Assembly (NCBI GenBank): GCA_964019055.1
Contig: OZ025207.1
Coordinates: forward strand, 23,132,617-23,196,616
Reading direction: 5' to 3'
From: Anthopleura xanthogrammica
Taxonomy: Eukaryota > Cnidaria > Anthozoa > Actiniaria > Actiniidae
Length of the DNA stretch: 64,000 nucleotides
Of this stretch, positions 44,640 to 57,716 are shown in pieces. Made by a program: the position numbers and the translations under genes. A model generated the notes under the pieces. That model was not told the origin of the DNA, ran no database searches, and worked only from the letters and a program-made list of their open reading frames with translations. Each line of letters begins with the position of its first letter. Within the stretch, counting starts at the first letter, position 1.

Positions 44640-45080
44640 ACAACCCGCGCTGGGCTGATCTAAGTCAGGGCATGGCTAACTCACAGATAGAACCCTGAAA
44701 CAGCCCGCGCTGGGCTGATCTAAGTCAGGGCATGGCTAACTCACAGATAGAACCCTGAAACAACCTCTGGGCTGATCTAAGTCAGGGCATGGCTAACTCA
44801 CAGATAGAACCCTGAAACAACCTCTGGGCTGATCTAAGTCAGGGCACGGCTAACTCACAGATCGAACCCTAAAACAACCTCTTGGCTGATCTAAGTCAGG
44901 GCACGGCTAACTCACAGATTGAACCCTGAAACAACCTCTGGGCTGATCTAAGTCAGGGCATGGCTAACTCACAGATCAAACTCCGAAACAACCTCTGGGC
45001 TGATCTAAGTCAGGGCTAGGCTAACTCACAGATCGAACCCTAAACCAACCTCTGGGTTGATATAAGTCAGGGCAACTCAC
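44640..45080. repeat. Tandem array of a 57-62 bp unit, about 8 copies
   Basis: Unit includes GATCTAAGTCAGGGCATGGC, TAACTCACAGATCGAACCC and TGAAACAACCTCTGGGCT. A single copy of the same sequence sits in the SINE at 40845, and this array runs directly into the SINE at 45085, so it looks like amplified SINE sequence. Confidence 0.85.
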
Positions 45081-45084
45081 AGAT

Positions 45085-45255
45085 CAAATTGGAGTTAAGC
45101 GTGCGGGGTTTTGCAATTGCACACGGAGAAATCGGAGAACCGGGAGAAAATTCCTCGAAGCGTAGGAAAGTCCAAACAAACTTTTTCCTTCTTTGATACC
45201 GGACCGGAGTCTGGGATTCGAATCCGAGCGAGACCATAAGTAGAAGTGGAAGGCG
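45085..45255 (-). repeat. tRNA-derived SINE
   Basis: On the minus strand, CTGGGTTAGCTGCAGATGAA and GGGATTCGAATCCGAGC-like blocks precede a GGTTCTCCGATTTCTCC-type region. It ends about 55 bases before the first receptor exon. Confidence 0.6.
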
Positions 45256-45312
45256 AATGCCCTTCATCTGCAGCTAACCCAGTTTTCAATCCCAAAAAAA
45301 CGTTTGTTTCAG

Positions 45313-48300
45313 ATGCTATATCTTTATTTCATAAGTCAATGTAGTTTGACTCTCGGTTCAGCTCTACAAAGTACATCCCCTTGGCTGAACATCTGTACAT
45401 CACGTGACCAGCACGGCTGTGCGTGCACGGATGACGTCATCTATCGACTGACGGCCCGCTGCAAAGTCAAGGATACGAGTGACATCAACAAGTACATAAT
45501 TGATCCAACTTGCATTCATCGCCTGTGAGTATCTGCTACAAAGCCAATATCGTTCCCCTTTGGCATACTTATGGAGCTACTAGTCTTCATCATCACAAGT
45601 ACTTATGTCTTTTTAACAAGAACATGAGAGCGTGCTCGAATTTTTTTGCGTCGTGCGATGTCAAAGTCAAAGTAGCTCATTGAGTCCTTCTTCCAATCGT
45701 TTCCCCCTGCGGTGTACCCCCCGCGCAAAAATCAATTAGCCATATATCAAGAATAACAGATTTAAGGCTGCGTTCACAATGTATGACAGAGGGGGGCTGG
45801 TGACATTAAGGGGGGATCTGAAAATATTTTATCATTAACATGGTTATCATTAACATTTTATCAATAACATATTTTATCATTAATTTTTATAAGAATCGAT
45901 GGGGGTATGTTGGGGGAGTGATTAAATTTTTAACCTTGCCTGGGGGGTGTTACTATTTTTGGGGCTGCAAGGGGGGATCAAAAAATTTTTGTCGTTTAAT
46001 TATTTCACCCCCCACCCTGTCATACATTATGAACGCAGCCTAAGAATTTCCTTGGGAATAAGATTGTTGAGTGTTAGTTAGTTTATACCTAGGGTGACAC
46101 ATTTTGTTAAGATTTTAATGATTGATTGATTGCATTACAATCAATCATTAAAATCAGTCACCGAGACTGAATGACCTAAATTTTCATAAGAGATTCCTGC
46201 ATTGTTCGCAAGGGAATGACATATGGTAAGATGGGGAAACATTACACTCATAGATATGGTCTATAAAGTGTAGTACTCGTAAAAAAAAGGAAGCTAAAAG
46301 CCTATTTTATTTTGCATTTGATCCACTTTAACGTGCGTTCAAAATAAGGGAATAATAAGAGGACAACAGAACAATACCACGGAAATAACTATAACGATCC
46401 ACTATTTTCATTACACTGATACAGCTGGAGGTATAAATTGTGATATCTTCGAGATGCATCACTCAAATCATATCAAAATAGTTCACAACACTACTTACTA
46501 TTCCTGTCACTTCATGTAGAATAAATACTATCAATATTGAGTTGGGGTTTATAGGCACTTTAAAATAAATTACAATTAGCAGATTTTTCTTTATAGAAGC
46601 ATCGATATCCTTCAATCACAGCCGTATCCCGGAGGGAGGGGGGGGGGGATTTTCTTCAAGCTTGGGTTTTAATAACTGAGATTTGTTTATTTCTATTTAG
46701 GGACATTTCGAAGAACAGCTTTCGAGGAATTCCTCCCAATTCCTTTATGAACTTCACTGAACTGTTTTATTTGTAAGTATTTACGAATACTGAATCCTAT
46801 ACCAACTTAACCGTGATTTGATCAGTGTACCAATGAAAAGGGAATCCAGTTCGGTGGAATTCAATGGACAAACATTTTGAAAATATGGAATCCGAATTTT
46901 GGAATCCGGAGTCCAAGATTTTGGAATCAGGAATCCAGATTACAAAATCCATCCATGACTTCGTATCTGGAAAAAAAACTCAATTCGCCGGTAACAAAAC
47001 GAGGAGGGGACTGGAAACTAGCTTCTCAAATTTGATTTAATTCGCAAACACACCCCCATCATAAGAATGAGCATATAAAAATCAGTATGAATTGAAAAAT
47101 TGATCGAGTTTGGGGAAACTGAAACGAAATTACGGCATTTAAAAAATTTCTAAAACACAGAGAATGTCAGTGTGTGGCTGGAAGTTTGGAGGGACATCAT
47201 ACATTTCTTTGTACTTTTGGCAGGGTTTGGATGCTCATAACATCGTTTCTATAAGGTCAAACACCTGTCAGTACTACTCATGATTGAATATATGTTTGTA
47301 GAAATCTTGCTGAAAATGGCATCCAAGAGGTTGCTCGTGGCACGTTCTCTTGGTTGAAACAACTTCTCTATTTGTAAGTAGATACCATTGTCGGAGCGGA
47401 AGTGACGTGTGTGACGTGTGTGACGTAGAGTGATCGAGGTGAGGAGAGAAGATTATTGTGAGACCTTGCCAGTGACTAGAAAAATCTTGCGTTTATTGAA
47501 ATAAAAACTGAGAGATACTTTGTTGGAAATCGTCCCGACACCATGCATGGTAGAACACTTTCCTGTTGTGTGGTCCCATTCATCCTTTTCCAGACGTCTA
47601 GGTCAGTTTTTAAAGTGGTTGTCCAATGACAAATTGAGACGGATTGTCTTGCAGAACGTCGATCTGTCTAACCTGATGTCATGTCATGAAAAACCACAGG
47701 AAACCCATTACCGATATTTTACCGGAAGTCAGTATATTTGATTGTGCAAAAAAACTTTTCAAAGTATATCATTATTCTGAATATATGATATTTTTCAGAT
47801 CTTTGGCATCCAATCGCATACAGTATATCAGTGAGGGAGCATTTCATGGATTAATAAAGCTACGAGAACTGTAAGCTTCTGAACCAATAATAACTTTGCC
47901 ATAATAGGCCTTTTGCAACAACAGGTCACGTGACTCCACCCCCTTAAATCGAGCAGCTGTGTCAAAATGAACATCAGAAATGAAAAGAGCACCTCGATAT
48001 TAGTAAAGTCGCACTGAAAGTTATTTACAAAGGGATAAAACAAATGTATGCGCATGCGCGAAATTGTCCAAGAAAACAAAAATGGCCGCTTGAAAAATGC
48101 GCATTTTACACGAAAATTACTGGCTGAGACATATTAAATTCCTACACTTTATATAACCAAATTACCGCGATCAGAATTTCAAATGTTTAGATAGCCTAGC
48201 TAATTTATTGCGAGTTTGTGGGACATAGCAACGGTAACTAAGGGGAGTCGGAACCATGAATATTATTTAAAAAAACACGTATTTGGTGATTCAATTTTAT

Positions 48301-50264
48301 TTATTTTTCTAGTAAAATATTGTACAATTCAGGTTAATACAATTTTTATTTTAAGAGAATGCACGGATACGAGACAATCTTCGAAAAGTACAAGAAGTTA
48401 TAGACCCCTTGCGCGTGACGTCAAAGCAGCTCAATTTGGAGGACAAAACAAAAGAATTTCAATCTCATGAGAATTGGAACCTATTGTTTTAGCCTTCAAA
48501 TTTAGCTTCATTCCGACGTGCTGTAAGGGGTCTATAGAACTGCCTTCTTATGTAAATTGCCCAATTCAAACCATGTGATATTTGCATGATGTTGTCTGGA
48601 GAATTGTTTCTTTATCATGTTTTCATATCCACATGAGTATGAATGAATACATTACAGAAAGATAAAGGAACAATTCTCCAGGGAACATCATGTAAACATC
48701 ACGTGGTTGGAATTTGGCACTTTACAAATAAAGGTAATTAGGTCTATTCTGCTCAAGAACCAAGCTTCACGTGCTAGTTCGTTACCAGTTCTTTATTTTC
48801 CAGAAAAGAAAAACTCATGTCATTTGCCTTTTTCGCAGGAATTTAGAAAGAAACACCATCCAACGTTGGGATACATGCTTCATTGCACAAGAAGTACCAA
48901 ACCTTTATCTACTTAACGTTGCAGAAAATCACTTCTGGAGACCAGACGAACAAATCCTATCACTACCTCGCCTTAGGATAGTGAATTTATTGCTTTCGCA
49001 GCCGCTGTGGCAAGCTTCTGAGCGAAAGAAATTAAAGTTTCTTAAATGCTTTCTCATAAGAAAGAACATGACAGTACACCAGAAAGATTATTCGTATGTT
49101 GAACATATTTCCAGGAATATCACACATGAAGACTATGAAAAACTGAAATCCAGGAAGGCGTTTTACTATGACTTGAACTGCCAATCACTCCAGGTTATCA
49201 TTAAGAATGACAGCTTCTTGGCCGGCAAAGCAGAAAAGGAATATTATTCTCACTGTATATTCGTCAGTCTTACTCTTAAGGAAACGACTTCGCAAGCCAG
49301 CATGTTGAACAAGGATGGCAAAGGTTGGTACAGCATAGTTCTTTCTTCACCGTGTTGGAAAATGACAAACAGAATTCATATCATTGTTTCTGTATTAGGG
49401 TTTCTTTCCATGAGTTTTAATCTCACTGTTGTCATGACAACGCTGAGAAGCAGAGTACTACGAGAGTCTGTAGCACATGTTCTCGTGGCTAACATTGCTG
49501 TGGGTGACCTGTTGGTGGCATTATATTTGATTATCATCACCATCACTAGACAGAACACTACAAGAGTGGACTTTGGGAATTTTTACTTGCCACACGCTTA
49601 CTGCAGGATCGTCGGGTTTCTTTTACTGACCGGACAGTTTTCAAGCTCTTACATCTCGTTTGTAATGACCTTAGAGAGGTACCTAGCCGTGATATACTGC
49701 ATGAGACCACATATCCGAATCACCATGACGACGTGCCAGGTTGCCATAGTGATACTGTGGTGCTTATCAGTTTCCATTGCAGTAAGCTTCATGACTTCTG
49801 GAACATTCTCAGCCGGTCTTGATGACATGTGCATTCCATTATCGTCCATCCATGGCTATCTTGTTTTCGAATACGTCGCCGGAACCGGCTTGGTACTCTA
49901 CGTCATTTCCGTTGCCTTATATGGTCATATCTATTTAGATGCAAAAAGGACGAACGAGAGAAGCGTCCAGCTTCAAACAGAGAGTAAACTGGCTCGACGA
50001 ATCGCCCTTATTGTATTAAGCAATCTCTTTTTCTTCATTCTCTCATTCGCTGCCATTTTGATCGTTACATTCTCTCCTCTTCAGGAACACCTTTCCGAAA
50101 CAGCTAAGTATGTATTCTGGTCAACATTTGGAGTGACTTGCCTCGGGGTTAACTCTTGTCTCAACCCTATTTTATTCTCATTTCGAAATAAAAAGTTTAA
50201 CATCGAGCTTCGTAGAAAATGGTTTTGTTTATCAAACTCTGTAGCTAATGAATCCCAGCAGTGA
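45313..50264 (+). CDS. LGR/relaxin-receptor-like rhodopsin-class GPCR with leucine-rich repeats (5 exons, 617 aa)
   Basis: Exons 45313-45524, 46701-46772, 47302-47373, 47799-47870 and 48839-50264. Exons 2-4 are each exactly 72 bases in phase 2 and encode one 24-residue LRR apiece (LDISKNSFRGIPPNSF, LNLAENGIQEVARGTF, LSLASNRIQYISEGAF). The last exon adds another LRR, an extracellular hinge and the whole 7TM domain. TM1 starts near residue 323; ANIAVGDLL carries the TM2 Asp; the DRY-like ERY is at 422-424; TM4 has WCLS; NSCLNPILF carries NP at 585-586. Exon 1 encodes a weak hydrophobic start (MLYLYFISQCSLTLG) then a Cys-rich cap (NICTSRDQHGCACTDD). The ATG directly follows an AG, so an earlier signal-peptide exon remains possible. 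Such receptors bind protein hormones or relaxin-like ligands. Confidence 0.85.
45770..46043. repeat. MITE with AGGCTGCGTTCA ends
   Basis: AAGGCTGCGTTCACAATGTA and TGACAG at left; CTGTCATACATTATGAACGC and AGCCT at right. It lies in receptor intron 1. Confidence 0.75.
48254..48532 (+). repeat. Left copy of a 280-bp inverted duplication carrying a MITE
   Basis: Bases 48254-48402 are unique-looking sequence and 48403-48532 is a GACCCCTTGC-family MITE. The entire block recurs inverted at 51554-51830 on the other side of the last receptor exon. Confidence 0.8.
48551..48723. repeat. Foldback MITE in receptor intron 4
   Basis: CCAATTCAAACCATGTGATA, GATGTTGTCTGGAGAATTG at left pair with CAATTCTCCAGGGAACATC and ATCACGTGGTTGGAATTTGG at right. 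Confidence 0.7.
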
Positions 50265-50867
50265 CCACTATTTTCGTCGGTCCAACTGGAGCTTTCATCT
50301 TGAATAATTAATGACTCTTTTCCTAAGTTAGATCGAATTATATTAGGATAATTAAGTTGAAGGATTATAGAGGGTGTTGGTGGGGTGGGGGGTGGATACC
50401 TCCCATTAACCAGCTGATCTGAGAAAAATGTTAACTTATCAGAATCGAGAAAATTGCAAGTTTGCAATACTGGCTAAAATTAGATAAGAAAACACTACAT
50501 ACTGCTACGCAGTAGTGTCGGTATAGATTTGACATGTCTGAAATACGCGACGAAGCAATTTTTGCTGGCGCTTCATGACACCTCAGTTTTGCAGTGACGT
50601 CATTTTTACGTCACTATTTCAGATAAGTTGGAAGCTTTTTTGTATATTCAATAAGTACCTAGAGACAACTGAAATGCGCCCTTCCGCTGGGCCAGCAGTT
50701 GCTCATTCTAGAATATTTCTAATAAAACTCTTCATTCACCGACAATAATGAAGACTTTACTGCGCATGCTCGGAAAATAACTAACAAGCATCGTGCTCCT
50801 GTCGACACCGATGGTTCTCCGAAGACCTACAATGTTCAGTGTTCAATATAAGCCAATTCAAAGTTTA

Positions 50868-51012
50868 AGAATCGTTTTCAGTGCGCATGCGATTTTATCC
50901 CGAATTTCTCACCTTCTTTTGTTTAATTAAAAACAAAAGAAGGTTTAAACAAAAGAATGTGAGAAATTCGGGATAAAATCGCATGCGCACTGAAAACGAT
51001 TCTTAAACTTTG
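50868..51012. repeat. Near-perfect palindrome
   Basis: TTCAAAGTTTAAGAATCGTT through CTTCTTTTGTTTAA pairs with its inverse ending AACGATTCTTAAACTTTGAA, with arms of about 65 bases and almost no loop. The arms include GTGCGCATGCGATTTTATCC. Confidence 0.85.
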
Positions 51013-51023
51013 AACTGCCTTAT

Positions 51024-51486
51024 AGAGTGCAAATAATATAACCGTGAAATAGTTAGCTAGCTAACTAATGACTAATTATGTCCTAAGTTCTGCCTAAATT
51101 TGATTAGTGGAGAAATAAGCGAGCCGTGACGGGTCTTGCAAGTGCAAGCATGTTTAATTAGTCAAATGATCACCGCTACGCTGCGGTTTTGTAATGCGGA
51201 ATAAAAAAAACAACCGTGATAATTTGAACAAACTTTTATTCCACATTAATCTATCAGTATTACAATTCAAATAGTTGTATCTGCGTCTTGATTTATTGAC
51301 CTGTGTCTTCATTTTTAACTCATTAAACGTCAGAAACACATTCTTTTGTGCACCGAGTCGTTGATCTAGAAAAAGCCCGTGCTCCTGTCATGCCTCGCTG
51401 ATTTCCTATGTCTTGCCTAACTAAGCACTAACTATCTCCTATTTCTTGCTATCTATTTCACGGTTATATTATTTGCACTCTACAGT
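51024..51486. repeat. MITE with TAGAGTGCAAATAATATAAC ends
   Basis: TAGAGTGCAAATAATATAAC and CGTGAAATAG at left; the exact inverse at right (CTATTTCACGG, TTATATTATTTGCACTCTA). Confidence 0.75.
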
Positions 51487-51503
51487 ACAGCTTAAATCAT
51501 TTG

Positions 51504-51518
51504 GGGGGGGGGGGGGGC
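51504..51518 (+). repeat. Poly-G run
   Basis: Uninterrupted G tract. Similar homopolymers lie at 54581-54600 and 59311-59330 (poly-C on the plus strand). Confidence 0.8.
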
Positions 51519-51553
51519 GAGCTTACGGGCCTGATATAAGCTTACCTAAAATA

Positions 51554-51830
51554 GACCCCTTGCAGCACGTCGGAATGCAGCTCAATTTGGAGGACAAAAC
51601 AATAGGTTCCAATTCTCATGAGATTGAAATTCTTTTGTTTTGTCCTCCAAATTGAGCTGCTTTGATGTCACGCGCAAGGGGTCTATAACTTCATGTACTT
51701 TTCGAAGATTGTCTCGTATCCGTGCATTCTCTCAAAATAAAAATTGTATTAACCTGAACTGTACAATATTTTACTAGAAAAATAAATAAAATTGAGTCAC
51801 AAAATACGTGTTTTTTTAATAATATTTCTT
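51554..51830 (-). repeat. Right copy of the 280-bp inverted duplication carrying a MITE
   Basis: MITE 51554-51683 (GACCCCTTGCAGCACGTC to GCGCAAGGGGTC) is followed by ACTTTTCGAAGATTGTCTCG and TACAATATTTTACTAG, the reverse complement of 48254-48402. Confidence 0.8.
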
Positions 51831-52171
51831 CATACGATCAAGTATATTTACACTTTGTACTCGAAGTCGCCATTTTGTATTAAAGTAGATTTTACTTTCA
51901 GTTTCTTCAGTTTGTTCTCTTGAGGACCAATCACAAGGCTGGAAATATTGAATCTTTGTTTCCAGAGCCTGCGTTTCTCTTGGTCAGCACCGTGTAACGA
52001 GCCATTTATTTCGTCGAGCACGCGCATTAATAAATAACGCCTATCGGAACGAGATTGATTGAAACTTTGAAATCGGCATGAAAACGACCACAATACAGGG
52101 GAAAAAACACGTTCAAACACCCATCGAAACCAGGTCTAACTATACACCAACAAGGTACAGTGAGTAATGCC

Positions 52172-55100
52172 TCAGAATTCTTCAACATTCGCAATGCCGA
52201 AATAGTCATGTCCTTCAGAGTTGAAGCACTTGTAAGAGCACAGAAGACCTCTGACTGGGATGATGCGAGTACTTGTCTTGGTTTTTAAGGTCTGAAAGAT
52301 CGTAAGGAACAAACAATTCATTATAGAAACAATTGGTAGTTCACGTGATCAATGGGTAGTTCCACGTGATTGAAAAGATTAGTACACATGATCAGCATAT
52401 TTGTTCACGTGATTAACAGAGAAGTTCGCGCGATCAATAGATTACTTGTACAAACTCTAACCAGGTATTCAAGAATGATTCACTCACTGGCATACTGTAA
52501 CATCTCTTGTATCTATTGACACACCTACCTTCTTAGCATCCACAAAGTGTACACACTCTAACCAGGTATTCAAGAATGATTCACTACACACAGCACACTC
52601 GCTGGCATACTGTAATATCTCTTGTATCTATTGACACACCTACCTTCTTAGCATCCACAAAGTGTACACACTCTAACCAGGTATTCAAGAAGGATTCACT
52701 ACACACAGCACACTCGCTGGCATACTGTAACATCTCCTGGATCTTTGGGTAGTGACGTATTGACCGTCTGACGTAAGAACGACTAGAAACATACAAGCAT
52801 CAAATGAAAAACTTGTCAAGACTTCTGTGTACAGTACATGTGTATTGATGCACAGCTAAGCAGTGGTTTTATTCTCTTATAATATAGCCAGAGCTTTCGT
52901 TGGAAGCGCGGAGAGTATACGTTGCCAATGCGCCGCCTTTCAACGCTGCAGTCAAGGGGTTCGATTCTCGGTCTCGCCATCGTATGCGAGTAGAGTTGCT
53001 CGTTGGTTCTCTCCTGTGCCTCGGTTATTCTCCGAGTCTCCGGCTTTCTTTCCTTCTTAAAAAGTCAGCTTCTTAATTCCAATTTCATTTTGCGTCGAAG
53101 CTCGGACGAAGTGAGGAATTTTTCCCGATGAAAATGAATAAGGCTTACTTTCTTTCTGTTGGTTTTATTAAGTGCAACTAAATGCGCTGTTACATGCGAA
53201 ACGGTAGAAATGGGTTTTCTTTTTTTCTTTTTTTCTCATTAAAATGAGATTCACAGTACTTTTCTAACGTGTGCAACCCGCATGTCGCGCCTGCACCTTA
53301 AGCGGGGGGAGGGGGCGCTTAAAGAAACGTAAGTTGTATCTAATTAATTTCTTAATCAAACTACATACCCATCCTTAAGACCCTTCAGAACATAACGAGC
53401 AGTTATTTCCTACAAGAAAAATACAATGATAAAGCATTGAGATCATCAACAACCGCCTCCCAGTTGGCTCAGTTGGTTGGGCACCGGTCTGCTGTGCGGG
53501 AGGCCGTGGGTTCAAATCACCGTGACCGGACCCACACCCAGGGTCTTAAAATATCTGAGTAGAAGGTTATGCCTTTGCTCTAAAATATCTGCAAATGGTT
53601 AGACCTTCGCCGTGGCACGGATGACCACTTAAAATGGCGTTAAACATAGATGTACACAAGTTTATCAGATACGATCGACTGTCACGTGTTACCTAGCCTC
53701 CTTTGCAGACGTTCTTAGGGTCGTCAAGTCGTCACGCAACATTTCTCTCCAGAAATATTGCGCGACGACCCTAAGAGCGTCTGCGTAGGAGGCTACGTGT
53801 CACCCTCCCCAAAATTGATTTACATTCTTATTTACATTTTATCAGTTTAGTTGGGTGAGCATTGACGGGGTTGGAATAGACCTTTTCGGCTTGGGCGTAA
53901 TGTTTTCCCATTACAGATCACGTGTCATTCCCTTTGCTTTGCTTTTCTCAGATGATTGGCCTGCTGTAGTTGTCCCAGAATTTAATAATTTATGCTGTGG
54001 GAAGGTACTAGAAACCCCCTCAGTTATGTGTGACCCCCCTCTCCCTCCCGCCTTGCAGCCCTGCAGTTGCTTTCATAGTTTGAACTGCACCTTTAAAGTC
54101 AGCACTTCATCTTCTTGTTGCGAGTGGACTGGGATGTGTTTCAGAAGACTATTTTCTTCACAGTACAACTCTTTCAGTTGAAGATGAGAAAGCTGAAATA
54201 AAAAGTTGAACACATAATCATAAGAAAATACTAGATCTATGAGAAAGGACAGTTTTTTATCCCAACATTTGATTTGATTTTTCAAGCTTTTTGAATTCTT
54301 TTTTTCTTTCTTTTCAAAAACAATACTTTAAATACTTGAAAAAAGGTTAATCCCTTGCTCTGGAAACATATATTTAACTTGGACAAAGGACAAGAACTCC
54401 CAAGGGTATACAACAACCTTTTGACTTCAAATGTTTTGTCATCTAACATTTGACCTTGACTGATGAAGAATGTGCGATATTTGAAATATTTATCTCTCTA
54501 AGAAAGTTTTTGCTCTGAGTCTATGATTTTCAAATTAAAAAAAAATTAAAATAGCCCATGTACAGGCACTATGTACAACCCCCCCCCCCCCCCCCCCCCC
54601 TATGGCGGGAAAGACATAAATAAAAAAGGGAATTAACAGTGTATTCCAAAGAGTGACTCTTCTTCCAGTGGATTCCAATTGAAATTTATAATTAGAAGTT
54701 GAGTTTTGCAGAGGGGGAAAACCAAAGAACCCGGAGAAAAAACCCTTAAAGCACAGAATAGAACCAAAAAGCAACTCTAATCACATACGACACCAAGTCT
54801 GACTTGAACCAGGGTCACACTGGTGAGAGATGAGCATTCTCACTGTTACCCCACTCATGCTTCCCAGAAAACGTTTTTTTTTTTTCCTGTGGGGGAAGGG
54901 GGGAAGCAGATGTGTGCAATACACAAGATGGGGACCTAAATCTTAGATTGGATATGACTAAACTATTCTTACCTCGGCTGGAAATATTCTCAGTCTATTG
55001 GCTGAGATATCGAGCGTTTCAAGTTTGGTGCACTTGGTTAGGCCCTATAGATACACACAGGAAGACCAAACACATAAATTACAAACAACAGATAAATGAT

Positions 55101-57334
55101 GATCGTTATTGAGGACATAGGGAGTGAAGTAAATAGGATAATAGGTATTATTGAATTACAGAAGTTAACAAGACAATAAACTAAATGAATACTAGAAAAG
55201 AATATTAGTAAAGAAAGAAGTTGACACACACACTGGAAGCTCAGAAAAAATTCTGAGCCCCAGATGGGAATCCAACTAGTATACGGAGGGTCGTGGGCTT
55301 GATTCCCATGTGGGACTCCCAGTGTGTGTGCCAACTTCTTTCTTTACTAAATGAATACTAGTTACCTCTGGAAGTTCTTCAATGTAGTTCTTCTGGGCAT
55401 ATAATTTTGTTAGGTTTCTTAGGAAAGCAATGTCTTCTGGGAGACTAGGAAACAAAGGAATAAGATAACTGAATAAATAAAGAAGGAAAGATGGAGTGAA
55501 GTGAATGAATAGCTAAATAAGTGACTGACTGACTGACTGACTCACTGACTGACTCACTGACTGACTGACTGACTGGCTCACTGACTGACTGACTGACTCA
55601 CTGACTCACTGACTCACTGACTCACTGACTGACTGACTGACTGACTGACTCACTGACTGACTGACTGACTGACTGACTGACTGACTGACTGACTGACTGA
55701 CTGACTGACTGACTGACTGACTGACTGACTGACTGACTGACTGACTGACTGACTGACTGACTGACTGACTGACTGATTGACTGCCTCACTGACTGACTCA
55801 CTGACTGACTCACTGACTGACTCACTGACTGACTCACTGACTGACTCACTGACTGACTCACTGACTGACTCACTGACTGACTCACTGACTGACTCACTGA
55901 CTGACTCACTGACTGACTCACTGACTGACTCACTGACTGACTCACTGACTGACTCACTGACTGACTCATTGATTGACTCACTGACTGACTCACTCACTGA
56001 CTCACTGACTGACTCACTGACTGACTCACTCACTGACTCACTGACTGACTCACTGACTGACTCACTGACTGACTCACTGACTGACTCACTGACTGACTCA
56101 CTGACTGACTCACTGACTGACTCACTGACTGACTCACTGACTGACTCACTGACTGACTCACTGACTGACTCACTGACTGACTCACTGACTGACTCATTGA
56201 TTGACTCACTGACTGACTCACTGACTGACTCACTGACTGACTCACTGACTGCCTCACTGACTGCCTCACTGACTGCCTCACTGACGGACTCACTGACTCA
56301 CTGACTGACTCACTGACTGACTCACTGACTGACTCACTGACTGACTCACTGACTGACTCACTGACTGACTCACTGACTGACTCACTGACTGCCTCACTGA
56401 CTGACTGACTGACTGACTGACTGACTGACTGACTGACTGACTGACTGACTGACTCACTGACTGACTCACTGACTGACTGACTGACTGACTGACTGACTGA
56501 CTGACTGACTGACTGACTGACTCACTGACTCACTGACTGACTGACTGACTGACTGACTCACTGACTGACTGACTCACTGACTGACTGACTGACTGACTGA
56601 CTGACTGACTGATTGACTGCCTCACTGACTGCCTCACTGACTGACTCACTGACTGACTCACTGACTGACTCACTGACTGACTCACTGACTGACTCACTGA
56701 CTGACTCACTGACTGACTCACTGACTGACTCACTGACTGACTCACTGACTGACTCACTGACTGACTCACTGACTGACTCACTGACTGACTCACTGACTGA
56801 CTCACTGACTGACTCACTGACTGACTCACTGACTGACTCACTGATTGACTCACTGACTGACTCACTCACTGACTCACTGACTGACTCACTGACTGACTCA
56901 CTGACTGACTCACTGACTGACTCACTGACTGACTCACTGACTGACTCACTGACTGACTCACTGACTGACTCACTGACTGACTCACTGACTGACTCACTGA
57001 CTGACTCACTGACTGACTCACTGACTGACTCACTGACTGACTCATTGATTGACTCACTGACTGACTCACTGACTGACTCACTGACTGACTCACTGACTGC
57101 CTCACTGACGGACTCACTGACTGACTCACTGACTCACTGACTGACTCACTGACTGACTCACTGACTGACTCACTGACTGACTCACTGACTGACTCACTGA
57201 CTGACTCACTGACTGACTCACTGACTGCCTCACTGACTGACTGACTGACTGACTGACTGACTGACTGACTGACTGACTGACTGACTCACTGACTGACTCA
57301 CTGACTGACTGACTGACTGACTGACTGACTGACT

Positions 57335-57377
<43 letters not shown>

Positions 57378-57382
57378 TGACT

Positions 57383-57424
<42 letters not shown>

Positions 57425-57626
57425 TTGACTGACTCACTGACTGACTCACTGACTGACTCACTGACTGACTCACTGACTGACTCACTGACTGACTCACTGA
57501 CTGACTCACTGACTGACTCACTGACTGCCTCACTGACTGACTGACTGACTGACTGACTGACTGACTGACTGACTGACTGACTCACTGACTGACTCACTGA
57601 CTGACTGACTGACTGACTGACTGACT

Positions 57627-57669
<43 letters not shown>

Positions 57670-57674
57670 TGACT

Positions 57675-57716
<42 letters not shown>

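Noticed and set aside
53455..53530. Functional tRNA gene
   Set aside because: A- and B-box-like sequences are present, but the acceptor stem and cloverleaf do not close and a SINE body follows.
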